A DNA stretch of 19,971 nt from Gelria sp. (GTDB lineage Bacteria; Bacillota; Syntrophomonadia; Syntrophomonadales; Syntrophomonadaceae): NCBI GenBank assembly GCA_012839665.1, contig DUMX01000210.1, forward strand, positions 1 through 19,971. The letters run 5' to 3'. Shown here in pieces: positions 8,625-15,551 of the stretch. Every line of letters begins with the position of its first letter. Within the stretch, counting starts at the first letter, position 1. The translations under genes and the position numbers were made by a program. Under the pieces are notes generated by a model. It saw only the letters and a program-made list of their open reading frames with translations. It did no database searches and had not been told where the DNA came from.

Positions 8625-8661
8625 AATAACACCCTTTTCCCTGTGTCTATTTTTTATAATA

Positions 8662-8694
8662 CAACAAAAAAGCGGAAAGCACATGCTTCCCGCT
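8662..8694 (-). terminator. Rho-independent terminator after iorB
   Basis: On the minus strand an 11-base arm AGCGGGAAGCA (from 8694) pairs with TGCTTTCCGCT (to 8671) apart from one G-T position and a two-base loop, and is followed directly by a run of T (8670-8665). It lies 15 bases past the iorB stop and 38 bases before the jetD start, so it separates metabolism from the defence operon. Confidence 0.85.
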
Positions 8695-8708
8695 CTACTT
8701 AGTTTTAT

Positions 8709-9302
8709 TTAAGCTATATTACTATACAGGTTATGCCCCTCTTTAAAGGCCTTAAGATTTATGTCCAGGGCTTTAGGGGGAACCATGGCTCGAATAGCCT
8801 TTTCTACTTCTTCTTCCGGGAATCCCATAGCACCTGCCAGTAATCCTACCATAACCACATTGGCAGCGCGTACGTTACCGCACTCTACGGCAATGCTACT
8901 GGCATCAACTACCATGGTCTTTTCTACCATTTGAGCTATACGCTGGTCAATATCATCCGGATATTTCACCTTACCGCTCATAACCGGAAGTGGGTCTACC
9001 CGGTCATCGTTTATAATAACCATGCCATCAGGCTTCAGATAATCCAGCCAGCGGGCTGCTTCCAGTTTTTCAAATGCCAGTATAATATCGGCACCGCCTT
9101 TACTGATTATGGGTGAGTAGATTTTTTCCCCGTAGCGTACCTGGGAAACTACACTACCACCACGCTGGGCCATACCATGGATTTCAGATACCTTGACATC
9201 ATATCCTAAATCTACTGCTACCTGGGCCAGTATCCGGCTGGTAAGCAGAGTACCTTGACCTCCAACTCCTACAATAAGAATGTTCATTACTTTCCCTGCC
9301 AT
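8709..9302 (-). CDS. iorB: Indolepyruvate ferredoxin oxidoreductase, beta (gamma-domain) subunit
   Basis: This is the small subunit of the two-subunit indolepyruvate:ferredoxin oxidoreductase, which decarboxylates aryl-pyruvates to aryl-acetyl-CoA while reducing ferredoxin. It is 197 aa, normal for IorB. The POR gamma-domain signature is clear: ILIVGVGGQGTLL with GVGGQG at 12-17, then EIHGMAQRGGSVVSQVR, and later NVVMVGLLAG. The start at 9302 has GGAGGG six bases upstream and lies two bases after the iorA stop, so the pair is co-translated. An alternative start at the Met five residues on is possible but less well placed. Cytoplasmic; expected only in anaerobes or microaerobes. Confidence 0.95.
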   Translation of the reverse strand: MAGKVMNILIVGVGGQGTLLTSRILAQVAVDLGYDVKVSEIHGMAQRGGSVVSQVRYGEKIYSPIISKGGADIILAFEKLEAARWLDYLKPDGMVIINDDRVDPLPVMSGKVKYPDDIDQRIAQMVEKTMVVDASSIAVECGNVRAANVVMVGLLAGAMGFPEEEVEKAIRAMVPPKALDINLKAFKEGHNLYSNIA

Positions 9303-9304
9303 AA

Positions 9305-11044
9305 CTAACCCTCCACTATTTTAATTGCATCAAAGGTACAAACCTGAGCACATACTTCGCAGCTAACACAGGTAGTAGGATTTATTGCCGCTAGTTTCTC
9401 ATCTTCTATAAAATAAATCCCGGTGCAGCCAATACGAATACAGAGTTTGCAGCCTGTGCATAAATCATCTTCAATAACCATCTGTTTATCAGTCGGTGGT
9501 TTAACCAGCAAAGCGCAGGGACGCCGGGCTATTATAACGGAAGGTTCTCTGCGCTGTAATTCCTCCTCCAGAGCGGATCTTAACTCATCCAACTGTAAGG
9601 GGTCTACTACTCTTACATGGTTTACACCTATAGCCCTTATCAGAGCCTCTAAATCCAGTTTCGGGGCCGGTTCTTTCATTATGTTCAACCCGGTGGCAGG
9701 ATGATCCTGGTGACCGGTCATGGCCGTGGTGCTGTTATCCAGTATTATTACCGTGGAAGTCCCTTGATTGTATACAACATCAATTAACGGAGTTATGCCG
9801 GAATGGACAAAGGTGGAATCTCCAATTACGGCTACAATTTTACTGGGGTCTACTCCTTCTGCCTTTTCCATACCCATAGCCATGCCAATACTGGCACCCA
9901 TACAAACACAAGCATCCATACCATCCAGAGGACTTAAAGCCCCCAGAGTGTAGCAGCCGATATCCCCCATTACCTTCAGGCGCATTCTTTTTAAAGTATG
10001 GAAAACACCGCGATGGGGGCAACCGGGACACATCAGGGGTGGGCGTGGGGGTATTTCTTTATCCAGTCCATAACCTTGAGCCTGGGCAACTCCTCCCAGG
10101 CGCTCTGCGAGGTATTCCGGGCTATATTCACCTAACAGGGTAAAATGCTCTTTACCTTCGACCGCAATCCCCCAGGATTTAACCTGCTCTTCAATTACTG
10201 GTTCCAGTTCCTCAACTACTACTAAACGTTCAACCCCTTGGGCAAATTCACGAATTAGCTTATCGGGCAGAGGATTTACCATGCCCAGTTTTAGTACTGA
10301 TATATCCGGCATAACCTCTCTAACGTACTGGTAGCAAACACCACTGGTAATTACACCTAAACGGCGGTCTCCCCACTCTATCTGGTTTAAATCCGTTTTA
10401 TTGGAATATTCTTTGAGCCCTTCCAGTCTTTTTTCTACTGCCACATGCCGTCCCCGGGCAAATCCAGGTAGCATTACATACTTGGGGGCATCTTTTTTAT
10501 ATTCCTTCAGCTTAGCCTGCTTCGGCTCCCCCTCTTCCACCAGGGTCTGGGAATGAGCCAGGCGCGTGGTGATACGTAGCATTACCGGAGTATCAAATTC
10601 TTCACTAATGTCAAAAGCCAGACGGGTAAAATCCAGAGCTTCTTGACTGTCCGCGGGTTCTATCACCGGCAGTTTGGCAAAGCGTCCGTATCCCCGGTTA
10701 TCCTGTTCATTTTGGGAAGAATGCATCCCGGGGTCATCAGCAGATACGATAACCATCCCCCCATTAACACCAGTGTAGACAAAGGTGTATAACGGGTCAG
10801 CTGCCACATTAACTCCAACATGTTTCATGGCTACCAGGGTTCTGGCTCCACCAATAGATGCACCTGCACCTACTTCCAGAGCTACCTTTTCATTAGGTGC
10901 CCATTCGCCATACACGCCGGGATAATGGGCCAAAGTACTTACTATTTCCGTACTGGGTGTGCCAGGGTAGGCAGTAGCCACGGTAACACCAGCTTCATAA
11001 GCCCCTCTGGCAATAGCATCATTTCCTATCATAAGTCTCTTCAT
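9305..11044 (-). CDS. iorA: Indolepyruvate ferredoxin oxidoreductase, alpha subunit
   Basis: This is the large catalytic subunit of IorAB (579 aa, typical). The N-terminal pyrimidine domain holds ATAYPGTPSTEI and the MHSSQNEQDNR segment typical of IorA. The thiamine-diphosphate domain runs from about 340 to 500, with MCPGCPHRG, GDIGCYTLG, and GDSTFVHSG followed by LDNSTTAMTG, the Mg/TPP-binding GDS...N pattern. The C-terminus is a two-cluster ferredoxin domain: C529, C532, C535, C540, and C559, C562, C565, C569. The longer four-residue gap in the first cluster is a known IorA trait. The substrate is indole-, phenyl- or hydroxyphenyl-pyruvate, in either aromatic amino acid fermentation or, run in reverse, aryl-acetate assimilation. 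The start at 11044 has an AGGA site close upstream. Two promoters and a hairpin lie in the 144-base leader. Confidence 0.96.
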   Translation of the reverse strand: MKRLMIGNDAIARGAYEAGVTVATAYPGTPSTEIVSTLAHYPGVYGEWAPNEKVALEVGAGASIGGARTLVAMKHVGVNVAADPLYTFVYTGVNGGMVIVSADDPGMHSSQNEQDNRGYGRFAKLPVIEPADSQEALDFTRLAFDISEEFDTPVMLRITTRLAHSQTLVEEGEPKQAKLKEYKKDAPKYVMLPGFARGRHVAVEKRLEGLKEYSNKTDLNQIEWGDRRLGVITSGVCYQYVREVMPDISVLKLGMVNPLPDKLIREFAQGVERLVVVEELEPVIEEQVKSWGIAVEGKEHFTLLGEYSPEYLAERLGGVAQAQGYGLDKEIPPRPPLMCPGCPHRGVFHTLKRMRLKVMGDIGCYTLGALSPLDGMDACVCMGASIGMAMGMEKAEGVDPSKIVAVIGDSTFVHSGITPLIDVVYNQGTSTVIILDNSTTAMTGHQDHPATGLNIMKEPAPKLDLEALIRAIGVNHVRVVDPLQLDELRSALEEELQRREPSVIIARRPCALLVKPPTDKQMVIEDDLCTGCKLCIRIGCTGIYFIEDEKLAAINPTTCVSCEVCAQVCTFDAIKIVEG

Positions 11045-11085
11045 AATTCCTGTTCTCCCCTACCCCTCATTCTAATATATACAAA

Positions 11086-11118
11086 AGGCCTTTCATCCTT
11101 AATTGGCACGAAAGGCCT
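11086..11118 (-). promoter_or_regulatory. Leader hairpin upstream of iorA (attenuator or terminator)
   Basis: A perfect 9-bp inverted repeat, AGGCCTTTC (11118-11110) with GAAAGGCCT (11094-11086), has a 15-base loop and is followed on the minus strand by TTTT then AT-rich sequence. It could end transcription from yyaC. However, both candidate iorA promoters lie upstream of it, so it would also be inside the iorA 5' leader and could act as an attenuator. The T-run is short, so termination efficiency is doubtful. Confidence 0.5.
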
Positions 11119-11121
11119 GGC

Positions 11122-11150
11122 ATCACATTAACTGTAATTTCCATTGTCAA
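11122..11150 (-). promoter_or_regulatory. Candidate sigma-A promoter for iorAB (proximal)
   Basis: A perfect -35 TTGACA (11150-11145) is separated by 17 bases from a -10 TGTGAT (11127-11122; four of six consensus bases). Transcription would start about 70 bases before the iorA ATG, at the edge of the leader hairpin. Confidence 0.5.
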
Positions 11151-11174
11151 CTCTGAAAATGTTATTCTTCAAAG

Positions 11175-11204
11175 ATAATAGCACAAAATCAGGGATTATG
11201 TAAA
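11175..11204 (-). promoter_or_regulatory. Candidate sigma-A promoter for iorAB (distal)
   Basis: TTTACA (11204-11199), an 18-base spacer and TATTAT (11180-11175), each five of six to consensus, overlap the 3' end of yyaC. This promoter would give a longer leader containing the whole hairpin. Confidence 0.4.
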
Positions 11205-11737
11205 CGATTAGAGGATTTATACCAAATACTTACTGCATCACTAATTAGTCGGGCCATATGATATACATGAGTAAGGCTGCCAAAACTGCTTTTGCCCAGT
11301 TTAGGCTTATCATCCTGACTGGCTACAATACCAGTGATATAATAATCGCCTACCGGTTCCAGTCTCCGGGACAGGGCTTTACCAGGTTGTAGGGCTCCTT
11401 GAAAAAGCTTTACCATGCCTAAATCATCCGCCGGTCCTAAAGAAGCATCTATAGCAATTTCTATGCTATCCGGATGCTGCTCTTTAATTAACTCCATCCG
11501 TTGATGAAGATTTTTGGCATTCAATGGTTCATCCAGGGTTCCATAAACCTTTACCAAAGGAGCTTTTTCTTCTATCATGCTACCAGTTAAAGGTCCCAGG
11601 CAATCAAGTATATGACGATGAGAACCGACAGCCAGAAAAACGGGCTCGGTTTCTACGGAAGTAAGGAGATTAGCCAGATGGTTGGCCATCTCCCCTCTTA
11701 ATCCATTATCCGAATAATGTCCTTTAAAGAGTAACAT
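11189..11737 (-). CDS. yyaC: YyaC-family spore protein (DUF1256)
   Basis: This 182-aa protein belongs to the sporulation family of B. subtilis YyaC (DUF1256), a putative protease related in fold to the Gpr spore protease and hydrogenase maturation peptidases. Recognisable blocks are FLAVGSHR at about 34-41, DCLGPLTG at 45-52, VYGTLDEPLNAKNL at 64-77, AIDASLGPADDLG near the middle, PGKALSRRLEPVGDYYITGIV, and the C-terminal HVYHMARLI. In the family the second block normally reads GDSLGPLVG; here it reads LDCLGPLTG with a His-Ile in front, so the Asp is kept but its surroundings differ. The ATG at 11737 has only a weak, distant GGGGG and probably relies on coupling to hisC, whose stop lies nine bases upstream. 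Its presence points to a spore-former. Its link to hisC and iorAB may be positional only. Confidence 0.85.
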   Translation of the reverse strand: MLLFKGHYSDNGLRGEMANHLANLLTSVETEPVFLAVGSHRHILDCLGPLTGSMIEEKAPLVKVYGTLDEPLNAKNLHQRMELIKEQHPDSIEIAIDASLGPADDLGMVKLFQGALQPGKALSRRLEPVGDYYITGIVASQDDKPKLGKSSFGSLTHVYHMARLISDAVSIWYKSSNRLHNP

Positions 11738-11746
11738 GTATTATTT

Positions 11747-12850
11747 CTAAGCCCCCAGGATTTTTTTCAGACACTCAATCAAGCGAACGTTTTCTTTTTC
11801 ATTGCCTACGGTTACCCGAATGTAGGTGGGATAACCGAAAATATCACCAGTACGAATGATTACACCTTGTTTAAGCAGTTCCTGAAACACTTCTTGACTA
11901 TCCTTACCCGTGTCGACAAAAATAAAATTAGCTTCAGTCGCAATATATTTTAACTGTAGCTTTTGAAATTCTTCATATAAATAGTTTTTACCTGCCTGAT
12001 TTACTTTTTTGCTCTGCTTCAGGTGTTCTTTATCATCCAGGGCAGCAGCGGCAGCCACCTGAGCAGGTGTATTAACATTAAAAGGCTCGGTTACCCTTTC
12101 CACGGCGGCGGCAATATCAGGAGTAGTTACACCATAACCTACCCGTAGGGCAGCTAAACCATAAATCTTGGAAAAGGTGCGTAAAACCACAGCATTACGT
12201 CCCTGTTTGACATACTTGATACCACTGACATAAGCTGCATCTTCCACGTACTCATAATAAGCTTCATCAAATACTACCAAAACATCTTCCGGAATCCGGG
12301 TCATAAAGGAATCTATCTCCGCGGCAGTAACAATTGTTCCGGTGGGGTTGTTGGGATTACAGATATAAACTATTTTAGTACGGGGGGTGATTGCTGCCAA
12401 CATGGCGTCCAGGTCATGTTTAAAATCTATAAGGGGTACTTTAATAGACTTTGCGCCCATAATAGTTGCGGTAAATTCATATTCCGCAAAAGAAGGTTGG
12501 GCAAATACAATTTCATCCCCGGGGTTAAGGAAAGTTTCCGCCAGTAATTTTAGTAGTTCATCGGAACCATTACCTATTAGTAGTCCCTGGGGCTCATAAT
12601 CTAGTAATTTTGATAGTTTCTGTTTCAGATTAAAACAATTGGCATCAGGATAAATATGCAATTTATCCACTACTTCGCTAAAGGCTTTTTTGCCCAGCGG
12701 CGAAGGTCCCAGCGGGTTTTCATTAGATGCCAGTTTGATGATGTCATCGATTCCTAGTTCTCTTTGTACTTCTTCAATGGGCTTGCCCGGCACATATGGT
12801 TTGAGATTAAATATCTCTGGTCGGGCCTTTTTTTCAATAAACTCCGACAT
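11747..12850 (-). CDS. hisC: Histidinol-phosphate / aromatic aminotransferase HisC
   Basis: A fold-type I PLP aminotransferase of 367 aa with HisC hallmarks: KLASNENPLGPSP at 39-51, GNGSDEL at 93-99, NPNNPTG at 165-171, DEAYYEY at 195-201, and the PLP-binding lysine K228 in RTFSKIYGLAALRVGYG. HisC converts imidazole-acetol phosphate to histidinol phosphate, and in several Firmicutes it also transaminates phenylalanine and tyrosine. No other his genes are near. Its closeness to iorAB makes an aromatic role, producing aryl-pyruvates for IorAB, attractive but unproven. The start at 12850 has AAAGGA directly upstream plus GGGAGG a little further. It follows speE by 29 bases, so the two are probably co-transcribed. 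Confidence 0.9.
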   Translation of the reverse strand: MSEFIEKKARPEIFNLKPYVPGKPIEEVQRELGIDDIIKLASNENPLGPSPLGKKAFSEVVDKLHIYPDANCFNLKQKLSKLLDYEPQGLLIGNGSDELLKLLAETFLNPGDEIVFAQPSFAEYEFTATIMGAKSIKVPLIDFKHDLDAMLAAITPRTKIVYICNPNNPTGTIVTAAEIDSFMTRIPEDVLVVFDEAYYEYVEDAAYVSGIKYVKQGRNAVVLRTFSKIYGLAALRVGYGVTTPDIAAAVERVTEPFNVNTPAQVAAAAALDDKEHLKQSKKVNQAGKNYLYEEFQKLQLKYIATEANFIFVDTGKDSQEVFQELLKQGVIIRTGDIFGYPTYIRVTVGNEKENVRLIECLKKILGA

Positions 12851-12879
12851 TTCCTTTTAAACCTCCCAATATTCAGTGT

Positions 12880-13707
12880 CTATGCCTGTATCATGTCTTG
12901 TATAAATTCCGGCAGGGCGAAAGCAGCCTGGTGGACTTTGCCATTATAATATTTTAAATCAAAACCAGCATTACTGCCACCCTTATACTCCCGGGGGTCG
13001 TAAACTTTGCTTCCTATAGTAAAAGACCAGGGACCAGAAACATAAGTAGGGACATAGGCTAGATATACCATAGTTCGGGGAAAAACAGCCTTAATATTCT
13101 GATATACAGAGCGGAATACCTCCTGGTAAAATACTGGAGATTCCGACTGTACCACTATCATACCATCGTCATTAAGGCAATTATATATATTGCTATAAAA
13201 TTCTCGGGTAAACAGCTGCTGAGCCGGCCCGACGGGATCGGAGGAATCCACGATAACCAGGTCATATTTCCCGGCCTTTTTAACAAACTCGATGCCATCT
13301 TGAAAATATAAATTAACCCTGGTATCGCCAAAGGCCGAGGATATCGAGGGTAAATACTTTTTGCTGGCTGCAACTACCCGCTCATCAATTTCCACCATAT
13401 CTACCTTTTGTAATTCCGGGTGTTTGCACAGTTCCCTTAAGGTACCCCCATCCCCGCCGCCAATAATCAATACATTACGTGGAGCAGGGTGAGAAAACAT
13501 GGGTACATGGACTATCATTTCATGGTAAATAAACTCATCTTTTTCGCTTACCTGCAGAGCACCGTCAAGAATCAGCGCCTTACCCCATTCCAGGGTATTT
13601 ACCACTGCCAGTTCCTGATAAGGCGTCTTTTCGTTATGCAATATTTTGCTTATCTTCCATTTTACCTGATACCCGTCCGTATTCTTTTCCTTAAACCAGA
13701 AATTCAT
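12880..13707 (-). CDS. speE: Spermidine synthase (polyamine aminopropyltransferase)
   Basis: SpeE moves an aminopropyl group from decarboxylated S-adenosylmethionine to putrescine. The 275-aa protein matches the usual bacterial length. Visible motifs are LILDGALQVSEKDEFIYHEM at 46-65 (substrate-side Y61-H62), the nucleotide-binding IIGGGDGGTLREL with GGGDGG at 83-88, MVEIDERVV at 104-112 and the catalytic-site DSSDPVGPA at 154-162. The start at 13707 is fixed by a textbook TAAGGAGG eight or so bases upstream. No speA, speB or speD is in the window, so substrates must come from elsewhere; agmatine or another amine as acceptor cannot be excluded from sequence. Cytoplasmic. Confidence 0.95.
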   Translation of the reverse strand: MNFWFKEKNTDGYQVKWKISKILHNEKTPYQELAVVNTLEWGKALILDGALQVSEKDEFIYHEMIVHVPMFSHPAPRNVLIIGGGDGGTLRELCKHPELQKVDMVEIDERVVAASKKYLPSISSAFGDTRVNLYFQDGIEFVKKAGKYDLVIVDSSDPVGPAQQLFTREFYSNIYNCLNDDGMIVVQSESPVFYQEVFRSVYQNIKAVFPRTMVYLAYVPTYVSGPWSFTIGSKVYDPREYKGGSNAGFDLKYYNGKVHQAAFALPEFIQDMIQA

Positions 13708-13720
13708 AAAAACCTCCTTA

Positions 13721-13790
13721 AACGGATGTCAGATGTAGGATGTCTGACTTCCTTCTACCCCTCCGACCTCAGATTTCTGATCTCCGACTT
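13721..13790. repeat. Short imperfect intergenic repeats with palindromic cores
   Basis: The gap between speE and the 101-aa gene holds repeated motifs. GGATGTC occurs at 13724 and 13738; GTCAGA (13728) is inverted as TCTGAC (13743); CTCCGAC occurs at 13761 and 13782, 21 bases apart, flanking the palindrome TCAGATTTCTGA (13769-13780). The pattern resembles dispersed non-coding repeats found in clostridial intergenic regions. It is not a CRISPR: units are short, imperfect and without spacers of uniform length. Confidence 0.6.
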
Positions 13791-13812
13791 CTGCTGCCTG
13801 GCTTCCGTTACG

Positions 13813-14118
13813 TTATTCCCTATTTTCCAATAGTTCTGTTACTAATTGCAAACATTGTTCTATTGATTCCTCGTCATTGAAATCGGTTGCCAGGAGGGTA
13901 GCTTTTATTATTTCATCAATTTCACTGCCCTCATTGGTGCTAACCCAATTTTTCAAAGTTTGAATCAGCCCGGGTTGTTCTTGCTTTATTACCACCAAAT
14001 CCAGCAAGTTTAACAAAAAGTTCATTTCCTCTATACTCAGTTTATCCCTAAACCCCATATCCGCAATCAGGCTGACACTTTCAGCATAGACTTTTTTCCT
14101 TCTTTCATCTAAAGTCAT
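13813..14118 (-). CDS. Hypothetical 101-aa protein, coupled to the DnaB-like helicase
   Basis: I do not recognise this protein. It is small (101 aa), acidic overall and likely all helical, with leucine-rich stretches (MNFLLNLLDLVV near 33-44, then a long C-terminal helix ending in LVTELLENRE). It has no Cys/His clusters, signal peptide or membrane segment. The start ATG at 14118 is preceded by GAAAGGA at suitable distance and lies two bases after the stop of the helicase gene, so the two are almost certainly co-translated. By position it could be a helicase partner or regulator, but nothing in its sequence shows this. Confidence 0.75.
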   Translation of the reverse strand: MTLDERRKKVYAESVSLIADMGFRDKLSIEEMNFLLNLLDLVVIKQEQPGLIQTLKNWVSTNEGSEIDEIIKATLLATDFNDEESIEQCLQLVTELLENRE

Positions 14119-14120
14119 TA

Positions 14121-15473
14121 CTAACTAATCCTTTCAGCATCCTTCATGATTTGTTTTTGTAGGTCAAAGACTATAGGTATGCTTACTCCGCTGCGGCCAT
14201 CCCGATTTTTTTCAATTATCAGATAATAGTTAGGATTAAGATATTTTTTAATTTCCTCGCTTAATTCAAAATCCTCTCTGGGAATAGGGGTTAGTTTAAG
14301 CATCAGGTCACATTCATTTTTCATGCGTCGAGCCCCCTGCATGGTACCATCAGCATTAAGCTGTACCAAACACATTACCGCCATATTAAGATTCTGGGCC
14401 AGTATTTTTTGGGTTTTAACAATCTGCTCTAACATTTGCCATTCCGGAATCCGGGGGTCATATTTATCCATGCGTCCAATATAGTCAATTATCATTAATT
14501 CGATGTTTTTTTGGGCTTTAAACTTCCTGGCTATAGATACCGTTTTCTCAGGGGTTAGATTGGGACAGGGATAAGAATAAAATCCACTGTTACGCAGGCG
14601 CGAATAGGCATTAAGGATAATAGATAATTCAGTTTCATTAATACTGCCGGCACGAATCCGTTCATGTTCAATGCCGGATAAAATCGAACCCCAGCGTAAT
14701 GCTATTTGTTGCCGGCTCATTTCGGTATTCAGGTAGAGTACATTCTTTTTACTATCTACCGCAACAGCCTTGGAAGTATGTAGGGCAAAAGCGGTTTTGC
14801 CATGTCCGGTCTGAGCACCTAAAATTATTAAATCACCGGGCTTATAGCCCAGAGTAATATGGTTCAAATTATCAAAACCTGTAGATAAACCGTCCAGAGG
14901 TATAACACCTTTGTTAACCTCGTTAATAGTTTTGTAGCGCAGAAAACGCCTTTCTACTTCGTTATAACCCAGATTGGCCATATCTGCCGGGGTATCTACA
15001 TGGTCATCTATTTCTAGAGCAGTAAGATTAGTTAGTTTTTCTTCGGCTGACATCAAGATTTGTTCTACATCAGTACCTTGTTGCTCTATCAAAATCTCAG
15101 AGCTAGTCTTCAAAAAATCAACAAATTTACGCAGGCGGGATTTATCTTTTACTTTATCAATCCAATATTTTATATTTTCGTCATCAATATAATGTTCGGC
15201 TATATATTTTAGTTCTTCAATGTCACGCGGGTTAGTAAACAATCCCAGATTGTGGCCTTCTTTTAATACCTCTACCAGCGTAGGCCGTACTTCCCGCACA
15301 AACAGACTACAAGATAGTTCGAATAAGAGGGCGTTACGTGGAGAGTAGAAATCACTTTCGGTTAATATATTATAGGCTTCTATACAGGCATCTTCCGAAT
15401 GCATCATGGATGATAATACCCGTTGTTCGCTTTCCAGGTCAAATAAATATTCTTCCGGTATTTGGCTTATCAA
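14121..15473 (-). CDS. Divergent DnaB-family replicative helicase
   Basis: This 450-aa protein has the DnaB layout: an N-terminal helical domain (about 8-110), a linker, and a RecA-type ATPase (about 190-450) beginning STGFDNLNHITLGYKPGDLIIL. Walker A is G219-T227 (GAQTGHGKT instead of the usual GARPSMGKT), the catalytic glutamate E251 sits in LNTEMS, Walker B is LMIIDYIGR with D330 (usually DYLQLM), and the arginine-finger region reads GARRMKNECDL at 380-390 instead of SDLRESGAIEQDADV. The C-terminal EKNRDGRSG matches the KNR motif. The start is a TTG at 15473 with GGTGG seven bases upstream; the next Met is 23 codons in and would truncate the N-terminal domain. The surroundings are housekeeping genes. 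It may be a second, specialised helicase or a phage-derived relic beside a primosomal protein. Confidence 0.88.
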   Translation of the reverse strand: MISQIPEEYLFDLESEQRVLSSMMHSEDACIEAYNILTESDFYSPRNALLFELSCSLFVREVRPTLVEVLKEGHNLGLFTNPRDIEELKYIAEHYIDDENIKYWIDKVKDKSRLRKFVDFLKTSSEILIEQQGTDVEQILMSAEEKLTNLTALEIDDHVDTPADMANLGYNEVERRFLRYKTINEVNKGVIPLDGLSTGFDNLNHITLGYKPGDLIILGAQTGHGKTAFALHTSKAVAVDSKKNVLYLNTEMSRQQIALRWGSILSGIEHERIRAGSINETELSIILNAYSRLRNSGFYSYPCPNLTPEKTVSIARKFKAQKNIELMIIDYIGRMDKYDPRIPEWQMLEQIVKTQKILAQNLNMAVMCLVQLNADGTMQGARRMKNECDLMLKLTPIPREDFELSEEIKKYLNPNYYLIIEKNRDGRSGVSIPIVFDLQKQIMKDAERIS

Positions 15474-15487
15474 TTTAAATCCACCAT

Positions 15488-15522
15488 CCCCAAAATTAAA
15501 ACGGGGTGCATGTCCCCGTTTT
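15488..15522 (-). terminator. Hairpin terminator after the primosomal gene
   Basis: A perfect 9-bp stem (15522-15514 with 15506-15498; GC core GGGG/CCCC) with a 7-base loop is followed on the minus strand by AATTTT. It starts three bases beyond the stop codon of the upstream gene. The opposite strand also gives a T-flanked hairpin, so it may work both ways. It overlaps the start region of a good promoter for the helicase. Confidence 0.65.
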
Positions 15523-15523
15523 T

Positions 15524-15551
15524 ATTATACCTTAGTTTTTATTTCTTCCAA
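15524..15551 (-). promoter_or_regulatory. Candidate promoter for the DnaB-like helicase gene
   Basis: TTGGAA (15551-15546), a 16-base spacer and a perfect TATAAT (15529-15524) sit inside the last codons of the upstream gene. The start site would fall near 15517, inside the 5' arm of the terminator hairpin, so these transcripts would carry only part of the stem. Confidence 0.5.

Noticed and set aside
8655..8660. Plus-strand TATAAT as a promoter
   Set aside because: No matching -35 and no plus-strand gene downstream; it would fire into the iorB terminator and antisense to iorB.
13721..13790. CRISPR array
   Set aside because: Repeats are 6-12 bases, imperfect and too few, with no regular spacers and no cas genes.
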